Positions 1 through 5,196 of a stretch of 5,373 nt of DNA are shown here, in pieces. Source of the DNA: Deltaproteobacteria bacterium. GTDB lineage: Bacteria; Desulfobacterota; DSM-4660; Desulfatiglandales; HGW-15. The position numbers and the translations under genes were made by a program. Each line of letters begins with the position of its first letter. Within the stretch, counting starts at the first letter, position 1. The DNA lies in assembly GCA_016926135.1 (NCBI GenBank), contig JAFGPH010000109.1, positions 1 to 5,373 on the forward strand, read 5' to 3'. A model generated the notes under the pieces. It did not search any database. It was given only the letters and a program-made list of their open reading frames with translations, and was not told the DNA's origin.

Positions 1-1927
1 AGTAGTTGTGGGACTGGGCCACGCCGGCGAGGGCGGGGTAGAAGTAGTCCCCGTACTCGGTCCCCGTCAGGTGCTGGATGATGACGGCCATCTCCTCCTC
101 CTGAGGCTGGATCGATGTGCTCCTGGAAAAGGACTTGGGGCTTTCGTAATAGGTGGATGCGTACACCAGTTTCACTGCGGTGACCATCTGTCGCAGTCGA
201 ACGGCAGGATCCGGGTGATTGTTGGGGATCATGTAGGTGTCATAGAGGCCGGCATAGGGCTGAAACTGCGCGTCCTCCAGCAGGCTGGAGGATCGAATGG
301 AGAGGGGATGCCGGACCCTCGAGAGATAGGCACCCAGCCCCTCTTCTATCCAGGCGGGCATCTCTGCCTTCAGAAAGGCCTCCCTCACCTCATGATCAGG
401 GAGGTCCTCCAGTCCGAAACGCTGGAGGCGGTTCTGCGTCACAAAGGATTCGAACCCCTCCGTGCTGATCACCAGGGTCTTGGGAATTTCGATTCGCACA
501 TCCGGGTACTTCTCATAGATGGCGGGGTTCTCCTGCAGCAGCGCGGACACGAAGGCGAGGCTCCTGGCCTTGCCGCCCAGGGAGCCTTGGCCGATCTTGA
601 CGAAGTCGCTCACGTCGGGATCGAACTGCAGGGGATGGAACTGGGCGACCACGCCCTTCTGTCGCCATTTGCGCAAGGCGTGGATGTTAGTGACTGCGTA
701 CTGCCTCATCTCCTCGGCACTCTCGAATTCAGAGGCCTGCACGGCCCGGAATGCGGAGGCCAGGGCGATCTCTGAGCGGGCCATGATCCAGTTGGAGAAA
801 TGATTGCGCCTGGCATGGTACCAGAGAGAGTCCTCCGGCACCCAGGTGAGCTTTTCTTCGAGTTCCCCCAGATTCGACGCACGGGCCAGTTCCCTTCCGT
901 CGGGCATCCGAAAGACGAAATCTCCGAACCCGAGGTGGTTCATGAAGAAGTCGTGGATCTCCGACAGGATGTTTGGCGAATTCTTGTCCAGGAAAACAGC
1001 CGGTATCGCTTCCGCCTTTGGCTTGTTGACAGGATCGGAACTCAGGAGGAGAAGGGGCAGGTCGGGTATTTCTTTTCGAATCTGACTCAGGAGGAGGTAT
1101 CCGGCGTCGTCCTCCAGCTTGTTCCCTTTCGGAAAGCGCGCATCGGAGATGATGCCGAAAAGGTAGGGTTGGAACTTCTCGTAGAGTTCCATGGCCTCCT
1201 CGAAATCCGTGGCCAGGAGGATCTTGGGCCTGGCCCGCATGGTGAGGAGCCGGTGCTCTTCGTTGAGGCCGGCCTCCAGCACGGCCTGGGTCTGTCGCAC
1301 GATTTCCTTGTAGATGACGGGCAGGAACGAGGAGTAGTAGAGGGGCGAGTCCTCCACCAGGATCAGGACCCGGACGCTCGCCAGCCTCGTGTCGAAATCC
1401 ACGTTCAGACGGTCCTCCGCGCTCTTCACCAGGGCCAGAAGGAAGTCGGAAACACCGGACCAGATAAACACCTTGTCGATGCCCTCGGCCCGCCCGTCCT
1501 CAGGCAGGGGATAGATCCCCCGGGTGCTGTGGGCAAGGAGAATGACGGGAATTTCCGGCTTCGTCTTCTTGATCTCCATGCCCAGGGAGAAGGGGTCCAT
1601 TTCCTCCAGGTGGGGGGTGGTGATCACCATGTCGAATTTCTTTTCGTTCAGATGCTCCAGGGCCGCGTAGGCCGAGGAGGTCCGGGTCACCCTCGGAGGC
1701 TGGCTCAGGTTTAGGCCCCGGTACTCGTTGATGATCCTTGATGCCAGCCGACCGTCCTCCTCCATGATGAAGGCGTCATAGGGACTGGAGACGAGCAGGA
1801 TCTCCCGGATCTTGGTGGCCATGAGTTCGTGGAAGACCTTGAACCGGCCGTAAAACTCGGAAGTAAAAAGGCTGATTTTTCCCTTTTGCGGAATCGCCGC
1901 CGCCGTGTTTTGTTGAATCGAGTCCAA
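1..1927 (-). CDS. PEP/pyruvate-binding (PEP-synthase-like) protein with N-terminal receiver-like domains, C-terminus outside window
   Basis: An open frame runs without a stop from TTG 1927 to the left edge (642 codons seen). Residues about 40-165 look like a degenerate receiver: strand ILLVSS, then MVITTPH where the phosphate-accepting Asp would be. Residues about 187-330 look like a better receiver, with E192-D193 in LVEDSP, D262 in IISDARFP and K315 in FLDKNSP. From about 445 a PPDK_N-type ATP-grasp domain begins, with GSLGGKA (GGK 451-453) and IRSSS around R545, followed by LEDAQFQPYAGLYDTY. In PEP synthase and pyruvate phosphate dikinase these elements bind ATP; the phosphohistidine and PEP-binding domains would lie off the window, so catalysis cannot be judged. 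Start choice: an in-frame TGA sits just upstream, and TTG 1927 follows a purine-rich AAGAGAGAGG (1940-1931) at a short 3-nt spacing. ATG 1822 is an alternative but has no clear ribosome site and would drop a plausible segment (FYGRFKVFHEL). It starts 29 nt after the glutamate synthase stop, so cotranscription is likely. Confidence 0.82.
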   Translation of the reverse strand, partial: MDSIQQNTAAAIPQKGKISLFTSEFYGRFKVFHELMATKIREILLVSSPYDAFIMEEDGRLASRIINEYRGLNLSQPPRVTRTSSAYAALEHLNEKKFDMVITTPHLEEMDPFSLGMEIKKTKPEIPVILLAHSTRGIYPLPEDGRAEGIDKVFIWSGVSDFLLALVKSAEDRLNVDFDTRLASVRVLILVEDSPLYYSSFLPVIYKEIVRQTQAVLEAGLNEEHRLLTMRARPKILLATDFEEAMELYEKFQPYLFGIISDARFPKGNKLEDDAGYLLLSQIRKEIPDLPLLLLSSDPVNKPKAEAIPAVFLDKNSPNILSEIHDFFMNHLGFGDFVFRMPDGRELARASNLGELEEKLTWVPEDSLWYHARRNHFSNWIMARSEIALASAFRAVQASEFESAEEMRQYAVTNIHALRKWRQKGVVAQFHPLQFDPDVSDFVKIGQGSLGGKARSLAFVSALLQENPAIYEKYPDVRIEIPKTLVISTEGFESFVTQNRLQRFGLEDLPDHEVREAFLKAEMPAWIEEGLGAYLSRVRHPLSIRSSSLLEDAQFQPYAGLYDTYMIPNNHPDPAVRLRQMVTAVKLVYASTYYESPKSFSRSTSIQPQEEEMAVIIQHLTGTEYGDYFYPALAGVAQSHNY

Positions 1928-1956
1928 GATCCTCTCTCTTGGTTTCCGGGCAAAGA

Positions 1957-3540
1957 CTACGCGTCAATAATCTGAAGCGCATCCTCCCGATAGGCTTCCA
2001 TGACATAGGGGATTCCCGTGACCTTGGTGCATTCCTCGGTGAGGGACATGAGGTCCTTCCTGCTGATATAGGGAACCGCCCAGTTTCTGGACCCGGCCAT
2101 CAACTGCTGGAGGCCGACCTTGATCTTGTCCACGGCACTGAAAATGCCAATGGCGCCCAGGGGCATCGTATCGACCTCGGAGCCATACTTTTCCCTGAGG
2201 ACCTCGTAATTCATGAAAATTTCTTCCTTGGTGGACCCGTATCTGGAGACCGAGTTCGGCAGGCCCTTGTCCTCGCCTCGCAGCCATTTCTCGGCATTCT
2301 TGCCCACCATGCCCGGGATCATGAGCGCCCTGCCCATACAGACCGCCTTGCAGTGAGGGGCCCCGAGTGCGAGGGCCTTAAAGACGTGATCTTCCGCTGA
2401 GAACCCTCCCGCAAAGGCGATGTCCGGAACCCATTTCCCTCGGCTTGCCAGCCGCTCACAGAGTTCGTAGGCCATGGAGTGGAGGTAAATGGAGGGGATA
2501 CCCCATTCGTTCATCATTCTCCATGGGCTCATCCCGGTACCCCCTGGCGCACCGTCAATGGTGAGAAGATCGATCTTGGCGTCGCTGGACCACCGGATGG
2601 CCATGGCCAGTTCCCTCATGGGATAAGCCCCTGTCTTGAGGGTGATCCGTTTGGGCCCCATCTTCCGGATACGCTCCACTTCCTTCATGAACCCCTCCTG
2701 GTCCACGAATCCCAGGCGGGAGTGCCGCTCGAATTGCTTCAAGGGGCCTGCCTTGAAGGCCGCCTGAAACGCAGGAACCTCGGGGTCGGGCGTGACGATG
2801 TAGCCGCGCTTTTTCAGTTCGATGGCCCGGTCCAGGGAGTTCACCTTGATTTCCCCGCCGATGCACTTGGCGCCCTGGCCCCATTTCAGTTCGATGGTCT
2901 CCACGCCAAGGTTTTCAATGACGTATTCGGCGACTCCGTTGCGGGTGTCTTCCACATTCATTTGAACCAGGATGTCCCCCCACCCTTCATAGTAACGGCG
3001 GTACTCTTTGACACGGCGGTCCATCTCGGGAGATTTCTTGACCTTTCCATTGGAGTTGAACTCCAGGTCCGGGTCGATGCCACACACGTTCTCCCCGCAC
3101 ACGAGGCTGATACCGCTGATGGCGGCACCCACGGCAAAATGCTCCCAATTCTTGCGGGCGATTTCGGTGCTCCCGAGTGCCCCCGTGAAAATGGGCACCT
3201 TCATCTTGACCTTGTGCTCGACCCCGAAGGCCGTCTCCGTGTTCACGGCCGGAAAAGTCGCCTTGTCCGGGTCGGCTTCCATGCCTTTGGCGCCCAGGGC
3301 ATATCCCATGATGTTGAGATGGGAGTAGTCGACGGGGTAATCCTTGTCCGCACCGGCCGTGATGCTGCCGAAAGGCTGGGGATAGAGGAGTTCTCTGCCA
3401 CGAAAGGTGGCATGAAACATGTCGCAACCCCCACGACATCCATCCACGCACCGGCTGCAGATACCCGATTGGGGAGCCACGTCCCTCGATCGGTTACCTG
3501 TCTGCAACGCTTCATCTGAATTCGGTCTTTGCAGATTCAT
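1957..3540 (-). CDS. FMN-binding glutamate synthase family protein (stand-alone synthase domain)
   Basis: This 527-residue protein carries the glutamate synthase alpha/beta-barrel (Glu_synthase family) without an N-terminal glutaminase domain. Family hallmarks visible are LKWGQGAKCIGGE (219-230), corresponding to the GQGAKPGxGG loop of GltB, then ITLKTG (299-304), LTIDGAPGGTGMSP (326-339) and AFAGGFSAEDHVFKALALGA (375-394), the FMN-phosphate side of the barrel. Near the N-terminus is a cysteine cluster, C28-x2-C31-x3-C35-x3-C39, which could ligate an Fe-S cluster; the typical 3Fe-4S cysteine pattern of full-length GltB is not obvious. In the family the domain makes glutamate from 2-oxoglutarate and ammonia using FMN. 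Here the ammonia source and electron donor are unknown, and a methylamine-glutamate synthase-type role (MgsC-like) is an alternative. ATG 3540 is supported by GGAGG at 3552-3548, 7 nt away. The gene is preceded by a terminator and an ANTAR-like RNA target and followed after 29 nt by the PEP-synthase-like gene. Confidence 0.93.
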   Translation of the reverse strand: MNLQRPNSDEALQTGNRSRDVAPQSGICSRCVDGCRGGCDMFHATFRGRELLYPQPFGSITAGADKDYPVDYSHLNIMGYALGAKGMEADPDKATFPAVNTETAFGVEHKVKMKVPIFTGALGSTEIARKNWEHFAVGAAISGISLVCGENVCGIDPDLEFNSNGKVKKSPEMDRRVKEYRRYYEGWGDILVQMNVEDTRNGVAEYVIENLGVETIELKWGQGAKCIGGEIKVNSLDRAIELKKRGYIVTPDPEVPAFQAAFKAGPLKQFERHSRLGFVDQEGFMKEVERIRKMGPKRITLKTGAYPMRELAMAIRWSSDAKIDLLTIDGAPGGTGMSPWRMMNEWGIPSIYLHSMAYELCERLASRGKWVPDIAFAGGFSAEDHVFKALALGAPHCKAVCMGRALMIPGMVGKNAEKWLRGEDKGLPNSVSRYGSTKEEIFMNYEVLREKYGSEVDTMPLGAIGIFSAVDKIKVGLQQLMAGSRNWAVPYISRKDLMSLTEECTKVTGIPYVMEAYREDALQIIDA

Positions 3541-3545
3541 TCGCT

Positions 3546-3552
3546 CACCTCC
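3546..3552 (-). promoter_or_regulatory. Ribosome binding site of the glutamate synthase gene
   Basis: GGAGGTG reads on the minus strand, with GGAGG ending 7 nt before ATG 3540. It lies 8 nt beyond the U-rich end of the leader terminator, so a terminated transcript would lack it completely. This supports control by premature termination, not by masking of translation. Confidence 0.85.
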
Positions 3553-3560
3553 ATTGATGC

Positions 3561-3603
3561 AAAATAAAAAGGCGCTCCACCTCTATGGAAGGAAGACGCC
3601 TTT
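3561..3603 (-). terminator. Leader intrinsic terminator (attenuator) before the glutamate synthase gene
   Basis: On the RNA strand, AAAGGCG (3603-3597) pairs perfectly with CGCCUUU (3574-3568). Inside it, UUCCA (3590-3586) can pair with UGGAG (3579-3575), leaving a six-base loop UAGAGG and an unpaired UCUUCC on the 5' side; an alternative pairs CUUC (3595-3592) with GGAG. The stem is followed by a U tract, UUUUUAUUUU (3570-3561). It lies between the proposed promoter and the ribosome site of the gene it precedes, and 212 nt past the end of the upstream regulator gene, so it is placed as an attenuator. The 5' arm coincides with the loop and one base of hairpin P2, so the two structures exclude one another. 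No energy calculation was done. Confidence 0.8.
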
Positions 3604-3642
3604 GTCATTTCCATTGGACCTCTGCCACACTCCTTTGTGCAG
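3591..3642 (-). promoter_or_regulatory. Two-hairpin ANTAR target (antiterminator) in the glutamate synthase leader
   Basis: P1 (3642-3622): CUGCACA, loop AAGGAG (3635-3630), UGU-G-GCAG, giving seven pairs with one bulged G. A 9-nt linker (AGGUCCAAU, 3621-3613) follows. P2 (3612-3591): GGAA, two unpaired bases AU, GAC, loop AAAGGC (3603-3598), GUC, UUCC, giving seven pairs with a 2-nt bulge. Known ANTAR targets are paired short hairpins with six-base loops having A at position 1 and G at position 4; both loops here fit (A-A-G-G-A-G and A-A-A-G-G-C). As in known cases, the second hairpin overlaps the terminator: the P2 loop plus the next G is exactly the terminator's first arm. The gene immediately upstream encodes an ANTAR-domain protein, the obvious candidate ligand. 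The match was found by reading, without covariance support. Confidence 0.8.
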
Positions 3643-3649
3643 CATGAGG

Positions 3650-3679
3650 TTTCTAGGACACAATTGTCCGCCTTGTCAA
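3650..3679 (-). promoter_or_regulatory. Candidate sigma-70 promoter for the glutamate synthase operon
   Basis: On the minus strand a perfect TTGACA -35 box (3679-3674) is followed after 18 nt by TAGAAA (3655-3650), four of six matches to TATAAT. Initiation about 6-7 nt downstream would fall near 3643, directly at the first base of the P1 hairpin (3642). That agreement supports both assignments. The -10 box is weak and the spacer long, which would suit a regulated promoter. Confidence 0.55.
3656..3669. promoter_or_regulatory. Inverted repeat filling the promoter spacer, candidate operator
   Basis: GGACA-CAAT-TGTCC is a perfect 5-bp inverted repeat around 4 nt; the centre ACAATTGT is itself palindromic. 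It abuts the proposed -10 box and stops 4 bp from the -35 box. A repressor, or an activator that realigns a long spacer, could act here. No regulator family is recognised from the half-site. Confidence 0.4.
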
Positions 3680-3735
3680 GTCAATTCTGTCTACAAAAAT
3701 GTCGTGTCGCGGTCCTGAGAGCCCACCCCCCCGAC

Positions 3736-3773
3736 GGCCCTCGTGATGGAACACCGCCATTGCTGAGAGGGCC
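3736..3773 (-). repeat. Inverted repeat downstream of the GAF-ANTAR gene
   Basis: GGCCCTC and GAGGGCC form a perfect 7-bp GC-rich inverted repeat with a 24-nt loop, within which TGG and CCA can also pair. It lies 42-79 nt beyond the stop of the regulator gene. No U tract follows on the minus strand (the next bases are GTCGGGGGGGTGGG), so it is not a standard intrinsic terminator. It could stabilise the 3' end of the regulator mRNA or be incidental. Confidence 0.4.
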
Positions 3774-3814
3774 TTGGAGGGTGGTCGTCCAGGGCACAAC
3801 CATTGTTGACTGGC

Positions 3815-4525
3815 TCAGAGGTCCTGGGAAAGGATGAGGGCCTCGGCAATCTCCCGCATGGATTTGCGGGTGTCCATACTCTTTTTCTGGAGCCAGCGGA
3901 AGGCCTTGTCTGCGGGGACATTCTTCTTGTGCATCACGATTTCCTTGGCCCGGTCGACCAGTTTCCTGGTGGCCAGCTCCTCTTCGATCACCTTGGTCCG
4001 GAGGAGCAGCCGGGTATTCTCGATGGCAATGGCGGCCTGATTGGTCACCGTGGTGATGAGGTGAACCTCGGTCTCCGAAAAATCATGGGGTTCGGAGGTG
4101 AAACAGTTCAAAACCCCGATCACCCTGTCGTCCTTGATGTGCATGGGAACACTCAACAGGGAGACCAGGCCCAGTTTTCGGGCCATCTCCTTCTCTTTGA
4201 ACCTTGGTTCCTGAAGCACGTCCCCCAGGATAAGAGGCCTGTTCATGGATGCCACCCAGCCCACCACGCCCTCGTTCATATCGAGAGATCGGTCCTTCAT
4301 GTACTCGGGGTTGATGGACTGGGTGGCCTTGAGCCGGATCTTCCTGGGGGTCTCCGTTTCATCGATCAACCAGAGGGAACAGATATCCACTCTGGTCACC
4401 CTGGCTGTGACCATGACGATGAGCTTGAGGATGTCTTCCAGGTAGAGGTCAGAGGTGATGGCCTCGCTGATATCCATCAATGCCTTGATGTACTTGCCGT
4501 TGGTTTCGGGAGCGGTCTTTTCCAT
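3815..4525 (-). CDS. GAF-ANTAR transcription antitermination regulator
   Basis: This is a 236-residue soluble protein. A GAF sensor domain spans about 18-172, with MDISEAITSDLYLEDIL at its start, VDICSLWLIDE (47-57), the GVVGWVA turn (86-92), SLLSVPMHIKDDRVIGVLN (122-140) and the closing helix TNQAAIAIENTRLL. A charged helical linker (about 170-187) leads to a C-terminal ANTAR domain (about 187-233): LVDRAKEIVMHKKNVPADKAFRW, then SMDTRKSM and REIAEALI, with the usual alanines (A193, A207, A227). ANTAR proteins bind tandem hexaloop hairpins in nascent RNA and prevent terminator formation; NasR, AmiR and EutV are examples. A fitting RNA target lies just downstream, before the glutamate synthase gene. 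The signal sensed by the GAF domain is unknown. ATG 4525 has an in-frame TGA four codons upstream and no Shine-Dalgarno; the preceding bases are CTCCTCC. ATG 4477 (Met17), with AAGG 5 nt before it, is an alternative that keeps both domains. Confidence 0.93.
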   Translation of the reverse strand: MEKTAPETNGKYIKALMDISEAITSDLYLEDILKLIVMVTARVTRVDICSLWLIDETETPRKIRLKATQSINPEYMKDRSLDMNEGVVGWVASMNRPLILGDVLQEPRFKEKEMARKLGLVSLLSVPMHIKDDRVIGVLNCFTSEPHDFSETEVHLITTVTNQAAIAIENTRLLLRTKVIEEELATRKLVDRAKEIVMHKKNVPADKAFRWLQKKSMDTRKSMREIAEALILSQDL

Positions 4526-4561
4526 GGAGGAGTGTCAATCTTCGAATGCCAAAGGTCTGAT

Positions 4562-4617
4562 GATCAATGCTCAATAACAAACAACAAATGATCAATGATC
4601 AATGATCAATGACAAAT
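4562..4617. repeat. Eight-unit heptanucleotide tandem repeat (consensus ATTGATC on minus strand)
   Basis: Reading the minus strand from 4617, consecutive 7-nt units are ATTTGTC, three copies of ATTGATC, ATTTGTT, GTTTGTT, ATTGAGC and ATTGATC. The phase is unbroken over 56 nt. The tract fills most of the 102-nt gap between the DUF1318 and GAF-ANTAR genes and is far more AT-rich than its surroundings. Each ATTGATC-A junction makes the palindrome TGATCA, recurring every 7 bp. It may be a slippage-prone repeat, an AT-rich promoter region for the regulator, or part of a dispersed repeat family; the window alone cannot decide. Confidence 0.85.
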
Positions 4618-4627
4618 GATAGATGGC

Positions 4628-5179
4628 TCACCTGACGGACTTTTGCCATTCCTTGGCAAAGATCTGTGCGATCCTGCCTACCTGGCTGGGATCGATCTTG
4701 AGGGCCTTGGCCACCTCCTGGTAGAGTTGACTCCGGACCCGGTTTTCGGCGTCCACGAGGCTGTTCAAATCCCTCTTCTCTTTGAGACCGAGTGAGCCTG
4801 TATTGCCCAGGGAGACATACCCGTTACCGCCTTCCACGAGCATCCCCTTGGCGTAGTAAGGCTTCATCTGGGCATAATTGCCCTTCAACTGGTCCTTCAG
4901 GGCGCGGATGGTCGGGTTCGAAACGGTCGTGGCGTCCTGTGCAAGTGCCTGGGCCGGGGACAGGGCCAGGAGGGTTTGCCTGAAAAGGGAACTCTTATCG
5001 TTCTTGGAAGGCACATCCTTTCCTCCTCCCTTCTGCCCCCTCACCTCGTTCACGATATCCCCTGCCACGGACTCCACCTTTTCCGCAGGGAAATAGATGT
5101 TGATCGTGACACAGGCGAGGAGGAACAGAACTGCACATACGATGACCAGCAAACCAGATTTTCTGAAATCTACACGCAT
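4628..5179 (-). CDS. DUF1318 (YdbL-type) family lipoprotein
   Basis: This 183-residue protein starts with a charged RVDFRK, a hydrophobic segment GLLVIVCAVLFLLAC (9-23) and lipobox LLAC, predicting lipidation at Cys23 after cleavage by signal peptidase II. The sequence after the cysteine, VTINIYFP, is typical of DUF1318 lipoproteins. A charged, glycine-rich linker (about 46-63) leads to the DUF1318-like part (about 88-183), with ALKDQLKGNYAQMKPYYAKGMLVEGGNGYV and a C-terminal helical region ending in QVGRIAQIFAKEWQ. In enterobacteria YdbL belongs with YdbH and YnbE to an envelope lipid-transport bridge; a similar role here is inferred from the family and neighbour. Start choice: ATG 5185, GTG 5182 and ATG 5179 are consecutive in-frame options, but AAGGAGG (5192-5186) touches ATG 5185 directly and is 6 nt from ATG 5179, so 5179 is preferred. 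The upstream gene ends 17 nt earlier. Confidence 0.88.
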   Translation of the reverse strand: MRVDFRKSGLLVIVCAVLFLLACVTINIYFPAEKVESVAGDIVNEVRGQKGGGKDVPSKNDKSSLFRQTLLALSPAQALAQDATTVSNPTIRALKDQLKGNYAQMKPYYAKGMLVEGGNGYVSLGNTGSLGLKEKRDLNSLVDAENRVRSQLYQEVAKALKIDPSQVGRIAQIFAKEWQKSVR

Positions 5180-5185
5180 CACCAT

Positions 5186-5192
5186 CCTCCTT
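5186..5192 (-). promoter_or_regulatory. Shine-Dalgarno deciding the start of the DUF1318 gene
   Basis: AAGGAGG reads on the minus strand. Three potential start codons follow in series (ATG GTG ATG). Only the third, at 5179, has a normal 6-nt spacing. The site lies in the short gap after the upstream stop (5197), consistent with one transcript for both genes. Confidence 0.8.
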
Positions 5193-5196
5193 CATC

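Noticed and set aside
8..1714. Long plus-strand open frames at 8-775 and 800-1714
   Set aside because: They lie antisense to the continuous minus-strand frame that carries recognisable receiver and PPDK_N motifs; their translations show no domain-like pattern. GC-rich third positions commonly open the opposite strand.
1711..2006. Small minus-strand frames across the junction of the glutamate synthase and PEP-synthase-like genes
   Set aside because: They are arginine/serine-rich out-of-frame readings of the two real genes and lack a ribosome site.
2479..3519. 346-codon plus-strand frame opposite the glutamate synthase gene
   Set aside because: The minus strand encodes a clear family member with conserved motifs across this span; the plus frame is compositionally a mirror image.
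3622..3642. Sigma-54-like TGGCA in the leader
   Set aside because: The TGGCA in the P1 3' arm has no GC-containing -12 element at the required distance; it is better explained as part of the hairpin.
3803..4591. 262-codon plus-strand frame opposite the GAF-ANTAR gene
   Set aside because: The minus-strand product has full GAF and ANTAR motifs; the plus frame also runs into the heptamer repeat, unlike a real gene.
4562..4617. CRISPR array
   Set aside because: Units are 7 nt with no spacers; this is a simple tandem repeat.
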